Shown here piece by piece: positions 1 through 8,586 of a DNA stretch of 64,000 bases. Position 1 is the first letter of the stretch, and the number at the start of each line of letters is the position of its first letter. The notes below the pieces were generated by a model. It did no database searches and was not told where the DNA came from. It saw only the letters and a list, made by a program, of their open reading frames with translations. The position numbers and the translations under genes were made by a program. Origin of the DNA: Chromobacterium rhizoryzae (GTDB lineage Bacteria > Pseudomonadota > Gammaproteobacteria > Burkholderiales > Chromobacteriaceae); NCBI RefSeq assembly GCF_020544465.1, contig NZ_CP066126.1, positions 4,340,001-4,404,000 of the forward strand, written 5' to 3'.

Positions 1-927
1 CGCCTCGCTGACCGCGTCCTGCATCGGCAGCAGGGTCATCAGGCCGCGCGCGGTTTCCAGCGCGGTCAGCAGGGGCACGCCGCTGCCCACCAGAATGGAC
101 AGGGTGCTGGCCATGCGCGCGGTGTTGAGCGCGCGCAGCAGGCGGCCGAACACCGGCAGCTTCAACAGCCGGGCGTGGAAGCGCCGTTTCAGCGCCGGCG
201 CGCGCAAGGCGCGCACGGTCAGGAACAGCGCGGCGACGATGCCGGCCAGCAGCGCGACGCCCCATTGCCGCAGGAAATCGCTGGCGGCCACCAGCGCCCG
301 GGTCAGAAAAGGCAGGGTCTGCTTGGTCTGCGCGAACACGCTGACCACCTGCGGCACCACATAGCTCATCAGGCCGGCCACCACCAGGATGGCCACCACG
401 GTGACCACGGCCGGATAGGCCATCGCCAGCATCACTTTTTGTTGGGTGTTCTGGCGCTTGTCCAGGTATTCGGCCAAGCGCGCCATCACGGTGTCGAGAT
501 GGCCGGACTGTTCGCCCGCCTGCACCAGCGAGCGATACAGCGGAAAAAACACGCCCGGCGCCGAAGCCAGCGCCTGGGCGAAGCTCTTGCCTTCCAGGAT
601 GTCGCTGCGCAAGGCCGCCAGCACGGTGCGGCTGCGCGGGTGTTCGCACTGCTCGGTCACCGCGGTCAGCGCCTTTTCCAACGGCAGGCCCGCGTTGAGC
701 AGAGTGGACAGCTGTTCGGTGATCATCACCAGTTCCGCGCGCGGCAGGCCGCGGCGCAGCGCCGAGCTGCCGGCGTCGCCGTTCTTGGCGCTGACGCTTT
801 CCACCTCCAGCGGCAGCAGGCCGCGCTCGCGCAGCTGGCTGCGCGCGGCGCGCGCGGAGTCCGCCTCCAGCAAGCCTTTCTGCTCCTTGCCGGCGGGGTC
901 GAAAGCGGTAAAACGGAAGGCGGCCAT
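1..927 (-). CDS. gspF: Type II secretion inner-membrane platform protein GspF (partial, C-terminus beyond window)
   Basis: Polytopic inner-membrane platform protein of the type II secretion system; it contacts the GspE ATPase and helps pseudopilus assembly. Translating the minus strand from an ATG overlapping the gspE stop (ATGA) gives 309 open codons to the window edge, beginning MAAFRFTAFDPAGKEQKG, the typical GspF start. Two T2SSF domains are visible: one with LNAGLPLEKAL and one with LVGSGVPLLTALE, separated by hydrophobic segments (VVTVVAILVVAGLMSYVVP and another near WGVALLAGIVAALFL). Family length is about 400 residues, so about 90 are missing. Last visible gene of the gspC-D-E-F operon and translationally coupled to gspE. 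PilC of the type IV pilus is a paralogue elsewhere in the window; adjacency to gspE/gspD makes this the secretion version. Confidence 0.93.
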   Translation of the reverse strand, partial: MAAFRFTAFDPAGKEQKGLLEADSARAARSQLRERGLLPLEVESVSAKNGDAGSSALRRGLPRAELVMITEQLSTLLNAGLPLEKALTAVTEQCEHPRSRTVLAALRSDILEGKSFAQALASAPGVFFPLYRSLVQAGEQSGHLDTVMARLAEYLDKRQNTQQKVMLAMAYPAVVTVVAILVVAGLMSYVVPQVVSVFAQTKQTLPFLTRALVAASDFLRQWGVALLAGIVAALFLTVRALRAPALKRRFHARLLKLPVFGRLLRALNTARMASTLSILVGSGVPLLTALETARGLMTLLPMQDAVSEA

Positions 928-2387
928 CAGTTCCTCGTCACCCGCATGATTTCTTCCAGCGAGGTTTCGCCGGCCTTCACCCAACGCAAGCCGTCGTCGC
1001 GCAGCGAACGCATGCCGTGGCGGGCGGCGTAATCGCGCATTTTCTGTTCGGAAGCGCGATCGTGGATCAAGCGCTGCAATTGATCGTCGACCAAGAGCAG
1101 TTCATAAACGCCGTAGCGCCCCTTGTAACCGGAATGGCCGCAGCTCGGGCAGCCCGCCGGCCGGTAGTGCGGAGCGTCCGCCTCCCCTTCCAGCGGCACC
1201 GGATGCGGCGCCTTGCAGTGCGGGCACAGCCGGCGCACCAGCCGTTGCGCCATCACGCCCAGCAGGCTGGAGGCCAGCAGGAAGGGCTCGACCCCCATGT
1301 CCACCAGCCGCGTCACCGCCGAGGCGGCGTCGTTGGTGTGCAGCGTGGCCAGCACCAGGTGGCCGGTCAGCGAGGCCTGCACCGCGATCTGCGCGGTTTC
1401 CAGATCCCGGATCTCGCCTATCATCACCACGTCCGGATCCTGGCGCAGAATCGCGCGCAGCGCCTTGGCGAAACTCATGTCGATGCGCGGATTGACCTGG
1501 GTCTGGCCGACGCCGTCCAGGTGGTATTCCACCGGGTCTTCCACCGTCATGATATTGGTGTGGCGCGCGTCCAGCCGCGACAAGGCCGCGTACAGCGTGG
1601 TGGTCTTGCCCGAGCCGGTGGGGCCGGTGACCAGCAGGATGCCGTGCGGCTGGCGGATCACCTTGTCCACCGCCTGCAGCGTGTCCGCCGCCATGCCCAG
1701 CGTGGCCAGATCCAGGCGGGCGTTTTCCTTGTCCAGCAGACGCAGCACCACGCGCTCGCCGTGGCTGGTGGGCAGTGTGGAGACCCGCACGTCCACCGGG
1801 CGGCCGCCCAGACGCAACGAGATGCGGCCGTCTTGCGGAATGCGTTTTTCGGCGATGTCGAGATTGGCCATGATCTTGATCCGCGACACCATGGCCGCGT
1901 GCAGCGCGCGGTGCGGGCTGACCACGTCGCGCAGCGAACCGTCCAGGCGGAAACGCACCACCGAGCGGTCTTCAAAGGCTTCGATGTGGATGTCCGAGGC
2001 GCCGTCGCGCAGCGCCTGGGTCAGCAAAGCGTTGATCATGCGGATGATGGGCGCGTCGCCCTCACTCTCCAGCAAGTCCTCCACCGTTGGCAAGGACTCC
2101 ACCATCTGGGTCAGATCCAGGTCCTGGCCGATATCGTCCACCACCTCGGCCGCCGCGCCGTCGCGATTGGCGTAATGCTCGGACAGACGCTTGTCGAACA
2201 AGGCCGCCTCCAGCGTCTCGACGCTGGCCAGCCCCTGGCCGTGCAGGCGCAACACTTCGGCCCAGGCCTCCGGCCGGCTGTCTTCGCGCAGCAGCAAATG
2301 GCGGCCGCTTTCCCCGTCCAGCAGGATCACGCCGTTGGCGCGCGCGAACGGAAAGCCCAGCGCCGGCGACAGCTTGGGCTTGTTCAT
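927..2387 (-). CDS. gspE: Type II secretion ATPase GspE
   Basis: Cytoplasmic hexameric ATPase that powers pseudopilus assembly for export of folded proteins across the outer membrane. 486 residues. Visible: N2E region with ASDIHIEAFED (about 130-140), Walker A GPTGSGKT (255-262), Asp box TVEDPVEYHLDGVGQ, Walker B DPDVVMIGEIRD, His box LVLATLHTND, and a four-cysteine zinc motif (CPHC then CPSC) near 390-420. The N-terminal N1E domain that docks to GspL is about 100 residues. Its start overlaps the gspD stop by 4 bases (ATGA) and its stop overlaps the gspF start the same way, so the three genes are coupled. PilB at 16.7-18.4 kb is the pilus paralogue. Confidence 0.95.
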   Translation of the reverse strand: MNKPKLSPALGFPFARANGVILLDGESGRHLLLREDSRPEAWAEVLRLHGQGLASVETLEAALFDKRLSEHYANRDGAAAEVVDDIGQDLDLTQMVESLPTVEDLLESEGDAPIIRMINALLTQALRDGASDIHIEAFEDRSVVRFRLDGSLRDVVSPHRALHAAMVSRIKIMANLDIAEKRIPQDGRISLRLGGRPVDVRVSTLPTSHGERVVLRLLDKENARLDLATLGMAADTLQAVDKVIRQPHGILLVTGPTGSGKTTTLYAALSRLDARHTNIMTVEDPVEYHLDGVGQTQVNPRIDMSFAKALRAILRQDPDVVMIGEIRDLETAQIAVQASLTGHLVLATLHTNDAASAVTRLVDMGVEPFLLASSLLGVMAQRLVRRLCPHCKAPHPVPLEGEADAPHYRPAGCPSCGHSGYKGRYGVYELLLVDDQLQRLIHDRASEQKMRDYAARHGMRSLRDDGLRWVKAGETSLEEIMRVTRN

Positions 2388-4531
2388 TTCGGCTGCGCCT
2401 TCAGGCTCTGTTCCAGCGTCGAGCGGATGCCGCCCTCCGGCAGGGACTTCAGCGCTGAATCCAGATTCATCTGCAGCTTTTCCCTCTCCGCCTTATGGCC
2501 TTCGCCGATGATGTAGTTGTAGCGATCGGTGGCGATGGAACGCGCGCCCAGATCGTCGCGGATGATGGTGGGCTTGATGAAGATCATCAGATTGGTCTTG
2601 TTGCGCTGCTTGTTGCTGTAGCGGAACAAGGCGCCCAGCCACGGGATGTCGCCCAGCAGCGGCACCTTGCTCTCATTGTCGCTGACCGTTTCCTGCAGCA
2701 GGCCGCCGATGGCGATGATGCCGCTGTCGTCCACATTGGCGATGGTCTCTATCGTCCGCTTGTTGGTGGTTGGACCTTGCGGGTTTTTCTCGGTGCCCGG
2801 CACGATGGTGGACGCTTCCTGCAAAATCTTCATGCGGATGGAACCGCCCTCGGAAATCTGCGGCGTGATCTCCAGGTTGAAGCCTATGGTCTTGCGGTCG
2901 TAGGTCTGGAAGGGATTGACCGAGCCGCTGCTGCTGCTGCCGGTATTGCTGTACTGGCCGGTCAGGATAGGCACTTCCTGGCCAATCTGGATCTTGGCCT
3001 TTTCATTGTCCATCGCCATCAGGGACGGACTGGACACGATGTTGCCGCCTACCTCGGTCTCCATCGCCTTGGCCAGCGCTCCCATGTTCAGCACGGTGCC
3101 GATGCCGGGAATATTGACCGTGCCCTTGACCCAGCCCACGTTCAGGCCGCCGGAGCCCGCCAGGGTGCCAAGCGGCGTGGCGGCGGTGCCGCCGGCCAGC
3201 GCGCCGCCGGACAAGCCGATGATGCCGGGGCCGCTGTTGCCGGGGAAGTTGGTGCCGCCGAATACGCCGGCGCCGTTGCCGTTGAGCGCGCCCAGCGCCT
3301 GCCATTGCACACCCAATTCCATCGCCCTTTGCGCGGCCACTTCCACCACCAGCGCCTCCACCAGCACTTGGGCGCGGCGCTTGTCCAGCAGGTCGATGAC
3401 GTTGCGCAGATTCTGGTACATGGAATCCGGCACGTTCAGAATCAGCGCGTTGTTGGTGGGGTCGGCCTGGATCATGGATCCGCCGCCACCGGCCCCGCTG
3501 CCGCCGCCGCTGGACGCGCTGTCGCCGCCCACCGGGCTGGCCGCCTGCGCGGCGCTGGCGGAGCCGCTGGACGAGGCGCCGGAACCGCTGCCCGAACCGC
3601 TCTGGTTCAGCAGGCTGGTACTGGAGCCGCCGTTGGTGCTCACCGCGGTGCGGCCCTGCAAGGGCCCCGCGTCGCCGGTCATCAAGGCTCGCAGCGTCTG
3701 CGCCACCTTGCCGGCCTCGGCGTTCTTCAGATAGACCACGCGCACATTGGCGCCGGCCTGGCTGGGCTGATCCAGAAGCTTGAGCAGGCTTTTGATCTTG
3801 CCGATCTTGCCCGGGGTGTCGGCGCGCACCATCAGCACATTGGCGCGCGCGTCCGGGATGATGGTGGTCTTGCCGCCGTCGGCGCCGGCGCCGCTGTCCT
3901 GCAACAACTTGTTCAGGCTGCCGGCCAGTTCCACCGCGGAGCCGAACAGCACCGGCACCACCACGGTGTCGCCGGCGGCCGCGCTCTCGATCGAATCGAT
4001 GATGGACTCGATGCGCTGAATATTGTCCGCGTAGTCGGTGACGATCAGCGCATTGGACTGCGGGTAGGCGGCGATGGTGTTGTTGGGCGACACGATGGGC
4101 CGGATCACCGGCACCAGCTGATTGGCGTTGCCGTATTTAAGCGTGAACACCTTGGTGATCAGGCGGTCGCCGTCCCCGCGCGGGATGCCCTTGCTGGCCT
4201 TGGCGTGCAGCTTGGCGTCGGCCTCCGGCACGATCTTGACCACGCCGCCGCCCTCCACCGCGGAGAAGCCCTGCAAACGCAAGGAAGACAACAGGATTTG
4301 GTAAGACAGCGCGCGCGGCACCGGCTTGCTGGACACGATGTTGACCGTGCCCTTCACCCGCGGGTCGATGATGAAGTTCTTGCCGGTGATTTCGCCTATC
4401 GCCTTGACCACGGTTTCGATGTCGGCGTTGACGAAGTTGAGCATCACTCCGTCGTTCTGCGGGGTGGCGGCCAATGCGGCGTTGCAACCGTAGACCAGGG
4501 CCAGGATGGCGACAAGTTTGTGGATACGCAT
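2384..4531 (-). CDS. gspD: Type II secretion outer-membrane secretin GspD
   Basis: Forms the multimeric outer-membrane channel of the type II secretion system. 715 residues. A signal peptide is visible (hydrophobic stretch followed by ALAATPQ). Then come the N0 domain (MLNFVNADIETVVKAIGEITGKNFIID), N1-N3 repeats, and a C-terminal secretin domain with VPILTGQYS and the signature GGLLQETVSDNESKVPLLGD. N3 carries a long low-complexity Gly/Ser/Ala insertion (about residues 310-355), common in GspD of this type. The C-terminal S-domain ends in a Leu/Lys-rich helix that could bind a pilotin; no pilotin gene is visible here. Follows gspC by 11 bases. Confidence 0.95.
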   Translation of the reverse strand: MRIHKLVAILALVYGCNAALAATPQNDGVMLNFVNADIETVVKAIGEITGKNFIIDPRVKGTVNIVSSKPVPRALSYQILLSSLRLQGFSAVEGGGVVKIVPEADAKLHAKASKGIPRGDGDRLITKVFTLKYGNANQLVPVIRPIVSPNNTIAAYPQSNALIVTDYADNIQRIESIIDSIESAAAGDTVVVPVLFGSAVELAGSLNKLLQDSGAGADGGKTTIIPDARANVLMVRADTPGKIGKIKSLLKLLDQPSQAGANVRVVYLKNAEAGKVAQTLRALMTGDAGPLQGRTAVSTNGGSSTSLLNQSGSGSGSGASSSGSASAAQAASPVGGDSASSGGGSGAGGGGSMIQADPTNNALILNVPDSMYQNLRNVIDLLDKRRAQVLVEALVVEVAAQRAMELGVQWQALGALNGNGAGVFGGTNFPGNSGPGIIGLSGGALAGGTAATPLGTLAGSGGLNVGWVKGTVNIPGIGTVLNMGALAKAMETEVGGNIVSSPSLMAMDNEKAKIQIGQEVPILTGQYSNTGSSSSGSVNPFQTYDRKTIGFNLEITPQISEGGSIRMKILQEASTIVPGTEKNPQGPTTNKRTIETIANVDDSGIIAIGGLLQETVSDNESKVPLLGDIPWLGALFRYSNKQRNKTNLMIFIKPTIIRDDLGARSIATDRYNYIIGEGHKAEREKLQMNLDSALKSLPEGGIRSTLEQSLKAQPK

Positions 4532-4542
4532 ATTCAGTCTTC

Positions 4543-5169
4543 TTATTGGCGAACCATGCTGGCGGAATCCAGCCCAGGTTGCGGCGGGGTTTCAGGATTC
4601 ACAGGAACCACGGCGGGGGGCGAAACGGGAGCCTGGGAAGGAGGAGAAATCGGAGGCGGCATCGGCGGCGGCGCACTGCCGCCGACCGCGCCGCCCGCAC
4701 CGGGCACGCGCTCGACCAGCGGCACGAACTGCTCGCTGCCGCCGGAACGCATCAACACGCCGGAGGCGGTGATCTGGGCCAGTTCCCAGCCGTCGGGCGT
4801 AGTCTTGCCCAGCAACAGGGCGACGGAGCGGCCATTGTCGTCTATCACCGCGAAACCGGGCGCGCCGGAAGCCTGAGGCGCGTAGACGCCGATCAGCTTG
4901 ACCGGCGGCAAGGCCGCCGCCTGCTGCGCCACCGGCTCGCCGAACCAGTGCGCCATCGCCACATTGGCGGCGGCGGACTGCGGCGCCGGCTCGCTTAAGC
5001 CTCGCCATTGCTTGGCCGCGGGACCCAAAATCGGCGCCACGGTCATGCCCAGCCACACGGCGGCGCCTGCCAGCGCCAGCCAAGGCAAAGCGGCGACCAG
5101 ACGCCCCAGCGTCGCCGCCGACGGCAACAACCGCTTCCCCTTTTCACTCCAATGGACCACTTGCTTCAT
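4543..5169 (-). CDS. gspC: Type II secretion protein GspC (short form without PDZ domain)
   Basis: Bitopic inner-membrane protein linking the inner-membrane platform to the GspD secretin. 208 residues: short cytoplasmic N-terminus, one membrane span (about 25-48, LVAALPWLALAGAAVWLG), linker, and a homology-region domain (about 78-160) with LIGVYAP, GFAVIDDNGRS and GWELAQITASGVLM. The remaining about 50 residues are Pro/Gly-rich (PPPMPPPISPPSQ). There is no room for the PDZ or coiled-coil domain that ends many GspC proteins. First gene of gspC-D-E-F; its promoter should lie in the 480-base gap upstream. Identification rests on the homology region and position before gspD. Confidence 0.88.
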   Translation of the reverse strand: MKQVVHWSEKGKRLLPSAATLGRLVAALPWLALAGAAVWLGMTVAPILGPAAKQWRGLSEPAPQSAAANVAMAHWFGEPVAQQAAALPPVKLIGVYAPQASGAPGFAVIDDNGRSVALLLGKTTPDGWELAQITASGVLMRSGGSEQFVPLVERVPGAGGAVGGSAPPPMPPPISPPSQAPVSPPAVVPVNPETPPQPGLDSASMVRQ

Positions 5170-5597
5170 TGCATCCTGGCTTCTGTATTCATTCTTGAAA
5201 TCTAAGCGCGGACCTTGCGGCCAAGTTCAAGCGGGCGCCTCGCGCCGCGATGGGATCGGCCGGGACTTGGCTCGAGCTTGGCTGTGAGTCATGCAGCGGA
5301 TTATTTGCACGCCATCAGGATACGGTCAATCCAAAAAAAGACCGAATTGCATAGCCAGGCAATATTCAAGCGAATATCAGCGCGCCATGCGATTAATTCT
5401 TCTATTAAGAACTATTTTTCCGCCTGATTTCGCACACCGCCCGTAGCTAGGGGCGGAGCAAACACTATGCGGCAAAATATTTTTAATGACAAACGGTTTT
5501 TGATGCCGCGCCGCAGCAACCCGCAACAAGGTCTTTTCCATTATCTCAAAGCCTGATTACACGCTCATGCAATAATCGCTCTTGCATCGGCCAGGCA
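5170..5597. other. Intergenic region upstream of gspC
   Basis: Gap between gspC and the terminator of the acyl-CoA dehydrogenase gene. Base composition is more AT-rich than the flanking genes, as expected of a promoter region. No convincing gene is present; the short open frames have no recognisable product. One dyad is visible at 5437-5456 (CCGCCC, 8-base loop, GGGCGG), which could be an operator or a small hairpin. No -35/-10 pair could be fixed with confidence. Confidence 0.5.
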
Positions 5598-5626
5598 ACA
5601 AAAAACGCCGCGGCATCCCGCGGCGT
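5598..5626 (-). terminator. Rho-independent terminator of the acyl-CoA dehydrogenase gene
   Basis: Perfect 9-bp stem (ACGCCGCGG / CCGCGGCGT) with a CATC loop. On the minus strand it is followed by a run of U, about 27 bases after the stop codon of the dehydrogenase. Confidence 0.85.
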
Positions 5627-5652
5627 CTGTTGCGCATCTTCCTAGAACCACC

Positions 5653-7434
5653 TCAGAACCAGGCTTCATCCATCTCCAGCACGCTGTCCGCGCCGTCAAC
5701 GATGGCGGCCGCCAAACCGCCCGCCTGCGGCAACAGATGTTCGCCGTAGAAACGCGCGGTGGCCAGTTTGGCGCGCATGAAGTCCTGATCGGACTCGCCG
5801 TCGCTCTGCTTTTCCTTGGCGATCAGGGCCGCGCGCGCCATCTGCCAGCCGCCCAGCACAATGCCCATCAGCTTGAGGAAGGGCACGGACCCGGCCGCCG
5901 CCCGTTGCGGCTGTCCGGCGAAGGTATCCAGGATGAAGTCGACGCTGCGGCGCGCCTGCTTGACCGCTTCGTCCAGATTGTCCGCCAGGCTGGCCAGCCC
6001 GGCGGCGCGCAGCTTGGCCACGCAGCCGGCGGCCTCTTCCAGCAAGGCGCGTGCGGTGACGCCGCCCTCGCCCGCGGTCTTGCGGCCAATCAAATCCAGG
6101 GCCTGGATGCCGGTGGTGCCTTCGTAGATGGCGGTGATGCGCGCATCGCGATAGTACTGCGCCACGCCGGTTTCCTCGATATATCCCATGCCGCCGTGCA
6201 CCTGCAGCGCCAGGCTGGTGATTTCGTTGGCCTGCTCGGTGTTCCAGCCCTTGACGATGGGGATCAGGAAATTGGCCAGCGCCTGGTTGCGCGCTTTTTC
6301 GCTCGCCACCGGATGGCGCGCCGCGCGGTCCAGCGCCGCCGCGGTATACAGGGCCAGCGCGCGCTGCGCCTCCACCTGGGCGCGCATGGTCAGCAGCATG
6401 CGGCGCACGTCCGGATGCTGGATGATGGCCACGCCGGACGGATCGGGCGAACCCACCGCGCGGCTCTGTACCCGTTCGCGCGCGTACTCCACCGCCTTCT
6501 GGTAGGCGCGCTCCGACACCGCCAGGCCTTCGATGCCCACGCCCAGACGCGCGTGGTTCATCATCGTGAACATATAGTTCAGGCCCTTGTTGGCTTCGCC
6601 GACCAGATAGCCGATCGCGCCGTCCTGGTCGCCGAAGCTCATCACCGCGGTGGGGCTGCCGTGGATGCCCAGCTTGTGCTCCAGCGACACGCAGCGCACA
6701 TCGTTGCGCGCGCCCAGGCTGCCATCGGCGTTGACCAGGAATTTGGGCACGATGAACAAGGAAATGCCCTTCACCCCGGCCGGCGCGTCCGGCAGGCGGG
6801 CCAGCACCAGGTGGACGATGTTGTCCGCCATATCGTGCTCGCCCCAGGTAATGAAGATTTTCTGGCCGCTGATGCGATAACTGCCGTCAGCCTGCGGCAA
6901 GGCCTTGCTGCGCACCTGGGCGAGGTCGGAACCGGCCTGCGGCTCGGTCAAATTCATGGTGCCGGTCCAGGCGCCGCTGGACATTGGCGGCAGATAGACC
7001 TTCTTGAGTTCTTCCGAGGCGTGATGATGAATGGCCTCGATCGCGCCCAGCGTCAACAGCGGCGCCAGCGAGAAAGCCAGATTGGCGGAACACCACATTT
7101 CCTCGGCCGCGGTGGCCACCAAGGCCGGCATGCCCTGGCCGCCGTAGGCTTCCGGCGCGCGCAGGCCCACCCAGCCGGATTCGACGTACTGACGCCAGGC
7201 GTCCTTGAAGCCGGGCGCGGCGCTGACCTCGCCGTCGCGCCATTTGGCGCCCTGATCGCCCTGCTTGTTGATCGGCGCCAGCACGCCTTCGGCAAACTTG
7301 GCGCCCTCCTCCAGAATGGCGTCCACCAGCTCCACCGAGCATTCGCCGTAGCCCGGCAGGCCGCAGACGGCCGGCAGCTCGGCCAGCTCATTGAGCGCGA
7401 ATTGAATGTCCTTAATCGGTGCTTGATAAATCAT
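5653..7434 (-). CDS. Acyl-CoA dehydrogenase (long FadE/DmdC-like form)
   Basis: FAD-dependent oxidation of an acyl-CoA to the 2-enoyl-CoA, passing electrons to ETF. 593 residues from the ATG at MIYQAPIKDIQFALNEL, preceded by a purine-rich ribosome site (AGGAGAAGG). An upstream in-frame extension is rejected because it lacks family similarity. Visible motifs: NLTEPQAGSDLAQVR and the FAD/substrate segment GQKIFITWGEHD, then VHGGMGYIEETGVAQYYRDARI and YEGTTGIQALDLIGRK, where the base Glu of this subfamily lies. A C-terminal helical extension makes it about 200 residues longer than classic medium-chain enzymes. Lies just downstream of etfB-etfA on the same strand. The chain-length preference cannot be read from sequence. 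Confidence 0.9.
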   Translation of the reverse strand: MIYQAPIKDIQFALNELAELPAVCGLPGYGECSVELVDAILEEGAKFAEGVLAPINKQGDQGAKWRDGEVSAAPGFKDAWRQYVESGWVGLRAPEAYGGQGMPALVATAAEEMWCSANLAFSLAPLLTLGAIEAIHHHASEELKKVYLPPMSSGAWTGTMNLTEPQAGSDLAQVRSKALPQADGSYRISGQKIFITWGEHDMADNIVHLVLARLPDAPAGVKGISLFIVPKFLVNADGSLGARNDVRCVSLEHKLGIHGSPTAVMSFGDQDGAIGYLVGEANKGLNYMFTMMNHARLGVGIEGLAVSERAYQKAVEYARERVQSRAVGSPDPSGVAIIQHPDVRRMLLTMRAQVEAQRALALYTAAALDRAARHPVASEKARNQALANFLIPIVKGWNTEQANEITSLALQVHGGMGYIEETGVAQYYRDARITAIYEGTTGIQALDLIGRKTAGEGGVTARALLEEAAGCVAKLRAAGLASLADNLDEAVKQARRSVDFILDTFAGQPQRAAAGSVPFLKLMGIVLGGWQMARAALIAKEKQSDGESDQDFMRAKLATARFYGEHLLPQAGGLAAAIVDGADSVLEMDEAWF

Positions 7435-7504
7435 CGCCTTCTCCTCGTGTTTGGATGGCTGGGACCGCCGGTTCGGCCGGCAATCGGTTTCTATTCGCAG
7501 ACAT

Positions 7505-7576
7505 GAAAAAGCCGGCAAGCGCCGCGGCGGGTCCGGCCCGCATCGGGCCGATGACTGCGCGCGGGCGTTGCCGGCT
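7505..7576 (-). terminator. Branched terminator of the etfB-etfA operon
   Basis: Outer arms AGCCGGCAA (7510-7518) and TTGCCGGCT (7568-7576) enclose an inner perfect hairpin CGGCCCG-CAT-CGGGCCG (7534-7550). On the minus strand the outer stem is followed by a U-run. Two further strong hairpins lie between it and the etfA stop codon. Confidence 0.7.
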
Positions 7577-7589
7577 GAATATTATTGTT

Positions 7590-7642
7590 CCGGGCGGCTC
7601 GCCCGGCCCGCTGTCCGCGCCGGCGAGAGACTCGCGGCGCGG
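7590..7642 (-). repeat. Two adjacent stem-loops 3' of etfA
   Basis: Hairpin 1 (7590-7606): CCGGGCG, GCT loop, CGCCCGG. Hairpin 2 (7615-7642): CCGCGCCG then CGAG, AGA loop, CTCG then CGGCGCGG, with one bulged G. Neither is followed by a U-run. They may protect the mRNA 3' end or act as processing sites. Confidence 0.55.
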
Positions 7643-7650
7643 ATCCGGGA

Positions 7651-8583
7651 TTATTTGGACAACTCGGCCATCAACTCCGGCACTACGGTGAACAGATCGC
7701 CGACGATGCCGTAATCCGCCACCTGGAAGATGGGCGCTTCCTCGTCCTTGTTGATGGCGACGATCACCTTGGAGTCCTTCATGCCGGCCAGGTGCTGGAT
7801 CGCGCCGGAAATGCCAACCGCGAAGTACAGCTGCGGCGCCACCACCTTGCCGGTCTGGCCCACCTGGTAGTCGTTCGGCGCGTAGCCGGCGTCCACCGCG
7901 GCGCGGGAAGCGCCCACGGCGGCGGAGAGCTTGTCCGCCAGCGGATCGATCACCGCCTTGAACTGCTCCTCCGAACCCAGCGCGCGGCCGCCGGAAACGA
8001 TGACCTTGGCCGAGCCCAGTTCCGGACGGTCGGACTTGGTCAGTTCCTGGCCGACGAAGCTGGACAGCTGCGCGTCCGCTGCCGCGGCCACGGTTTCCAC
8101 CGCGGCGGAACCGCCCTGGCCCGCCGCGTCGAAGGCGGTGGTGCGCACGGTGATGACCTTGATCGGGTCGGCGGACTGCACGGTGGCCAGCACGTTGCCG
8201 GCGTAAATGGGCCGCACGAAGGTATCGGCGGATTCGATGGCGACGATCTCGGAGATCTGCGCCACGTCCAGCAAAGCGGCTACGCGCGGCAGCAGGTTCT
8301 TGCCGAAGGAGGACGCCGGCGCCAGCACGTGGCTGTAGCTCTTGGCCAGGCCGGACACCAGCGCGCCCAGGTTCTCGGCCAGGCCATGCGCGTAGTGAGC
8401 GGCGTCGGCCAGCAGCACTTTGGCGACGCCGGCCACGCCTTTGGCGGCCTCGGCGGCGGCGGCGGCGTTGTGGCCGGCCACCAGCACATGCACTTCGCCC
8501 AGCTTGCCAGCGGCGGTGATGGTGTTCAGGGTGCCTGCTTTCAGGCTCTGGTTGTCGTGTTCAGCGATAACGAGAATGGCCAT
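7651..8583 (-). CDS. etfA: Electron transfer flavoprotein alpha subunit
   Basis: FAD-binding subunit of the ETF heterodimer, which carries electrons from acyl-CoA dehydrogenases to ETF-quinone oxidoreductase. 310 residues. The N-terminal alpha/beta domain begins ILVIAEHDNQSLK. The C-terminal FAD domain shows VSGGRALGSEEQFK, AGYAPNDYQVGQTGKVVAP and the hallmark YFAVGISGAIQHLAGMKDS, followed by AINKDEEAPIFQVADYGIVGD. Starts 3 bases after the etfB stop, so the two are co-transcribed, as is usual. The next gene on the strand is an acyl-CoA dehydrogenase, a natural electron donor. Confidence 0.97.
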   Translation of the reverse strand: MAILVIAEHDNQSLKAGTLNTITAAGKLGEVHVLVAGHNAAAAAEAAKGVAGVAKVLLADAAHYAHGLAENLGALVSGLAKSYSHVLAPASSFGKNLLPRVAALLDVAQISEIVAIESADTFVRPIYAGNVLATVQSADPIKVITVRTTAFDAAGQGGSAAVETVAAAADAQLSSFVGQELTKSDRPELGSAKVIVSGGRALGSEEQFKAVIDPLADKLSAAVGASRAAVDAGYAPNDYQVGQTGKVVAPQLYFAVGISGAIQHLAGMKDSKVIVAINKDEEAPIFQVADYGIVGDLFTVVPELMAELSK

Positions 8584-8586
8584 GGC

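Noticed and set aside
2495..4876. Very long open frame (793 codons) opposite gspD and gspC
   Set aside because: Antisense shadow of GC-rich coding sequence; composition is His/Gly/Ala/Arg/Asp-rich with no domain, and gspD on the other strand is certain.
5737..7506. 589-codon open frame opposite the acyl-CoA dehydrogenase
   Set aside because: Same antisense effect in high-GC DNA; no recognisable protein.
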